In this document: in pieces, positions 6,255 to 7,964 of the stretch | Numbering within the stretch: position 1 is the stretch's first letter | Layout: every line of letters starts with the position of its first letter | Notes under the pieces: model-generated | Seen by the model: only the letters and a program-made list of their open reading frames with translations | What the model was told of the DNA's origin: nothing | The model's database searches: none | From: Acetatifactor sp. | Lineage (GTDB): Bacteria > Bacillota > Clostridia > Lachnospirales > Lachnospiraceae | Length of the DNA: 7,964 nt | Direction of reading: 5' to 3' | NCBI GenBank assembly: GCA_016303085.1 | Contig: JAEDMI010000116.1 | Location: 1-7,964, forward strand | Translations under genes and position numbers: made by a program

Positions 6255-6839
6255 TTAAAGCATGACGCTTTTTAACGTCTCAATGATTGCCTGCGTCTTT
6301 GCCTCGTCCTCTTCCAGAGCATTCATCTGTTCCAAGCGCTCTGTATATTTGGTCAGATTATGAAAAATTTTTACCGTCACTTCCTTGTGTCCTTCCATCT
6401 TCAGAATATCCTGAATATGCTTATAAAACTCATTGTCCTCAAACTTGTCATTCTCCGTAAAACCGCATATAGTATTGTCTCTCACTGCCAGATGACTGAC
6501 ACAGTAATTATTTTTATAGGAGGTGAAAACGCAGTCAAACAATCCCTTTAAGCTTCCACAATGATTTTTAATTTCACTTGCGCATGCGTAGGAACAGCTT
6601 TGAAAGCGCAGGAACATAATGGCATTCACTGCACTTTTGCTGGCCGGAAGACACCCCAGTACCGCTACCACAGTCAGAAGGTTGACCTTTGTCTTTGTCT
6701 GGAGGTAGCCGGCGATAAAAAGAGAAGCCGATACCGAAAAATAGAGAATTGTCCGCAGAATTTCATATTTTTTTTGTGTGTTCAGATAGTTTTCCGTTCC
6801 TTTGGCGAACGAGGAGGAAAACAAACGTTTCAGCTTCAT
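6255..6839 (-). CDS. two-helix membrane protein of unknown function
   Basis: I do not assign a function. The 194 residues begin with a short basic segment and a possible amphipathic stretch (1-29). They then have two hydrophobic helices at about 30-46 and 51-78, joined by a tight QTKTK turn, and a soluble C-terminal part of about 115 residues that should be cytoplasmic. The second helix contains LGCLPASKSAVNAIMFLR (61-78), unusually polar and small-residue rich for a membrane span. Seven cysteines occur (63, 82, 86, 94, 103, 113, 125). The tail from about 166 is acidic and probably helical. I recall similar proteins in Lachnospiraceae annotated only as hypothetical, with the CLPASKSAVN stretch conserved. 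The ATG at 6839 comes 3 bases after the SDR stop, with AAAGGG inside the end of the SDR gene as ribosome binding site, so the two are likely co-translated. Real-gene status is well supported; function is open. Confidence 0.85.
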   Translation of the reverse strand: MKLKRLFSSSFAKGTENYLNTQKKYEILRTILYFSVSASLFIAGYLQTKTKVNLLTVVAVLGCLPASKSAVNAIMFLRFQSCSYACASEIKNHCGSLKGLFDCVFTSYKNNYCVSHLAVRDNTICGFTENDKFEDNEFYKHIQDILKMEGHKEVTVKIFHNLTKYTERLEQMNALEEDEAKTQAIIETLKSVML

Positions 6840-6842
6840 ATT

Positions 6843-7607
6843 CTACATCCCTTTCTTCTTCATAAGTTCCATCACGTTCAGTATTATTCCGTGAGGTACG
6901 GCTCCGGAAAGCACATGTAATATCTTTATGGGAAGGCTGTATACTGACATGGCGTGTCTGTAATAAGAATCTCTGAGAGCCTGATTCACAACTTTATCGG
7001 GGCTTGCCATGACATACTTTTTTATGGCAAGTGTACTGCCGTTCTGCTCCGCAATATCAAAAAACGGTGTGTCCACAGGTCCCGGACATACGCCGGTCAC
7101 CGTAATGCCAAACGGCTTCAATTCCTCGTTTAAGGCTCTTGAGAAGCTGAGTACATAGGATTTTGTTGCAGCGTACACAGCAAAGTCAGGTTGAGGAAGA
7201 AACGCTGCACTGGACGCAAGCTGTATGATTCTGCTGTTCCTTCGCATATACGGAATCATGCGGTGAGTCATCTCTGTCAAAGCTTCACAATTTAATCGAA
7301 TCATGGAAAGAGCGCTTTGCTCTACGAATGAACCCATCAACCCGAAACCTGCACAGTTTATCAGCATCCTGACGGTAGCGTTTTGCTCGATCAGTATATC
7401 TTCCAGAGTATCCAGGTTACGGCTGTCTGTAACATCCATCGGAAGAATTCTGGTTTTATGCGTCAGAAGACCTGCAACTTTTTTCAACTTTTCCTCATTT
7501 CTTGAAATCAGCCAAAATTCATCTATATTTGTAAAATAGAGGTCCATCTGCAGTGCAAATTCCCTTCCCATGCCCGAAGATGCTCCCGTGATAATAATGA
7601 TATTCAT
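6843..7607 (-). CDS. classical short-chain dehydrogenase/reductase (SDR)
   Basis: A 254-residue cytoplasmic oxidoreductase of the classical SDR family, of the type often listed with DltE/YqjQ-like reductases. The Rossmann signature TGASSGMG spans 7-14, ISRN (34-37) places Arg36 after the second strand and so suggests NADP(H) preference, DVT (58-60) contacts adenine, and NCAGFG is at 84-89. The catalytic set is Asn106, Ser132 or Ser133 (LASSAAF), Tyr145 and Lys149 (YAATK), followed by PGPVDT at 175-180. The enzyme should be active; the substrate cannot be read from sequence. The C-terminal 40 residues are fairly hydrophobic (LPIKILHVLSGAVPHGIIL) and may form a substrate lid or membrane-contact surface. 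The ATG at 7607 is preceded by AAAGGCAGG with suitable spacing. It lies 20 bases after the ygiQ-type gene and 3 before the membrane protein. Confidence 0.92.
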   Translation of the reverse strand: MNIIIITGASSGMGREFALQMDLYFTNIDEFWLISRNEEKLKKVAGLLTHKTRILPMDVTDSRNLDTLEDILIEQNATVRMLINCAGFGLMGSFVEQSALSMIRLNCEALTEMTHRMIPYMRRNSRIIQLASSAAFLPQPDFAVYAATKSYVLSFSRALNEELKPFGITVTGVCPGPVDTPFFDIAEQNGSTLAIKKYVMASPDKVVNQALRDSYYRHAMSVYSLPIKILHVLSGAVPHGIILNVMELMKKKGM

Positions 7608-7627
7608 AAAGTCTGCCTGCCTTTCTT

Positions 7628-7964
7628 TTATGATTTCTTTTTATGCACGTTTCTGATGGTTTTCTTCTTTTTCGGTTTTATGGCAGTTCCCACGCTTCGT
7701 TTGCTGTCATCCGCCTGAATTCCTTTTCTCGGACGAATCAGGCATTTCCTGTCAAATCCGATTAAGTCTGTTCGTCCCGCCTTAGTCAATGCCTCAAAAA
7801 CCAAATCATAATTCTTTGGATTCCTGTATTGTATCAGAGCCCGCTGCATCGCTTTCTCATGAGGATTGCGGCAAACATAGACAGGTTTCATATCCCTGGG
7901 GTCAATACCCGTATAATACATAACCGTGGAGAAAGTGGAGGGTGTGGGATAAAAATCCTGTACC
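7628..7964 (-). CDS. YgiQ family radical SAM protein, C-terminal part (5' end cut)
   Basis: Only the last 111 residues lie in the window; the frame is open through the right edge. They begin VQDFYPTPSTFSTVMYYTG, a hallmark of the UPF0313/YgiQ radical SAM family, followed by DPRDMKPVYVCRNPHEKAMQRALIQY and AGRTDLIGFDRKCLIRPRKG, which belong to the conserved C-terminal region. The radical SAM CxxxCxxC cluster site would lie upstream of the window. The reaction of this family is not established. The last 35 residues are a basic, low-complexity tail rich in lysine (KPKKKK, HKKKS), perhaps for nucleic acid contact. An in-frame ATG at 7921 is internal and not the start. The stop is 20 bases before the SDR start, with no terminator between, so it may head the same transcript. 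Confidence 0.93.
   Translation of the reverse strand, partial: VQDFYPTPSTFSTVMYYTGIDPRDMKPVYVCRNPHEKAMQRALIQYRNPKNYDLVFEALTKAGRTDLIGFDRKCLIRPRKGIQADDSKRSVGTAIKPKKKKTIRNVHKKKS

Noticed and set aside
7628..7921. Stand-alone 97-residue gene starting at the ATG at 7921
   Set aside because: The frame continues upstream with VQDFYPTPSTFSTV, a conserved stretch of the YgiQ family, so the ATG is internal to a longer gene cut by the window edge.
1..7964. Mobile element, CRISPR array, phage defence or secretion system
   Set aside because: I saw no transposase, integrase, regularly spaced repeats, toxin-antitoxin pair or nuclease-helicase set; all genes are recognisable core functions apart from one unknown membrane protein.

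Overview
The window looks like a chromosomal segment from a Firmicute of the Clostridia class, most likely the family Lachnospiraceae. This rests on the gene content (short-form HisG with HisZ, a RecU resolvase), purine-rich AGGAG-type ribosome binding sites, and the close resemblance of several proteins to what I remember from that family. Base composition looks moderate, with GC somewhat below half by eye. Every supported gene is on the minus strand, so the window is described from high to low coordinates, in the direction of transcription.

Region 7964-4583 is a tightly packed housekeeping run: the 3' end of a YgiQ-type radical SAM gene, an NADP-type short-chain dehydrogenase, a two-helix membrane protein of unknown function, an RluA-family pseudouridine synthase with an S4 domain, and the Holliday junction resolvase gene recU. 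Gaps are 3 to 46 bases and I see no intrinsic terminator between them, so co-transcription is plausible.

Region 4582-4484 is the only real regulatory gap. It holds a near-consensus sigma-A promoter (TTGACA, 17-base spacer, TATACT) and, about 10 bases after the predicted transcription start, a 10-base perfect inverted repeat around TTAG. This resembles an operator more than a terminator.

Region 4483-1 is a histidine biosynthesis operon in the order hisZ, hisG, hisD, hisB, then a cut-off gene that I read as hisIE. HisZ and short HisG together form the ATP phosphoribosyltransferase (step 1). HisIE would perform steps 2 and 3, HisB the imidazoleglycerol-phosphate dehydration, and HisD the final two oxidations to histidine. 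hisA, hisF, hisH, hisC and a histidinol-phosphatase gene are not visible and must lie elsewhere or beyond the left edge.

The most unusual item is the last gene. Its visible 235 residues form a HisF-like barrel that seems to have lost its catalytic aspartates. It runs off the window just where I would expect a HisI domain to begin. I found no mobile element, CRISPR array, RNA gene or clearly foreign island, and the window is otherwise ordinary core genome.
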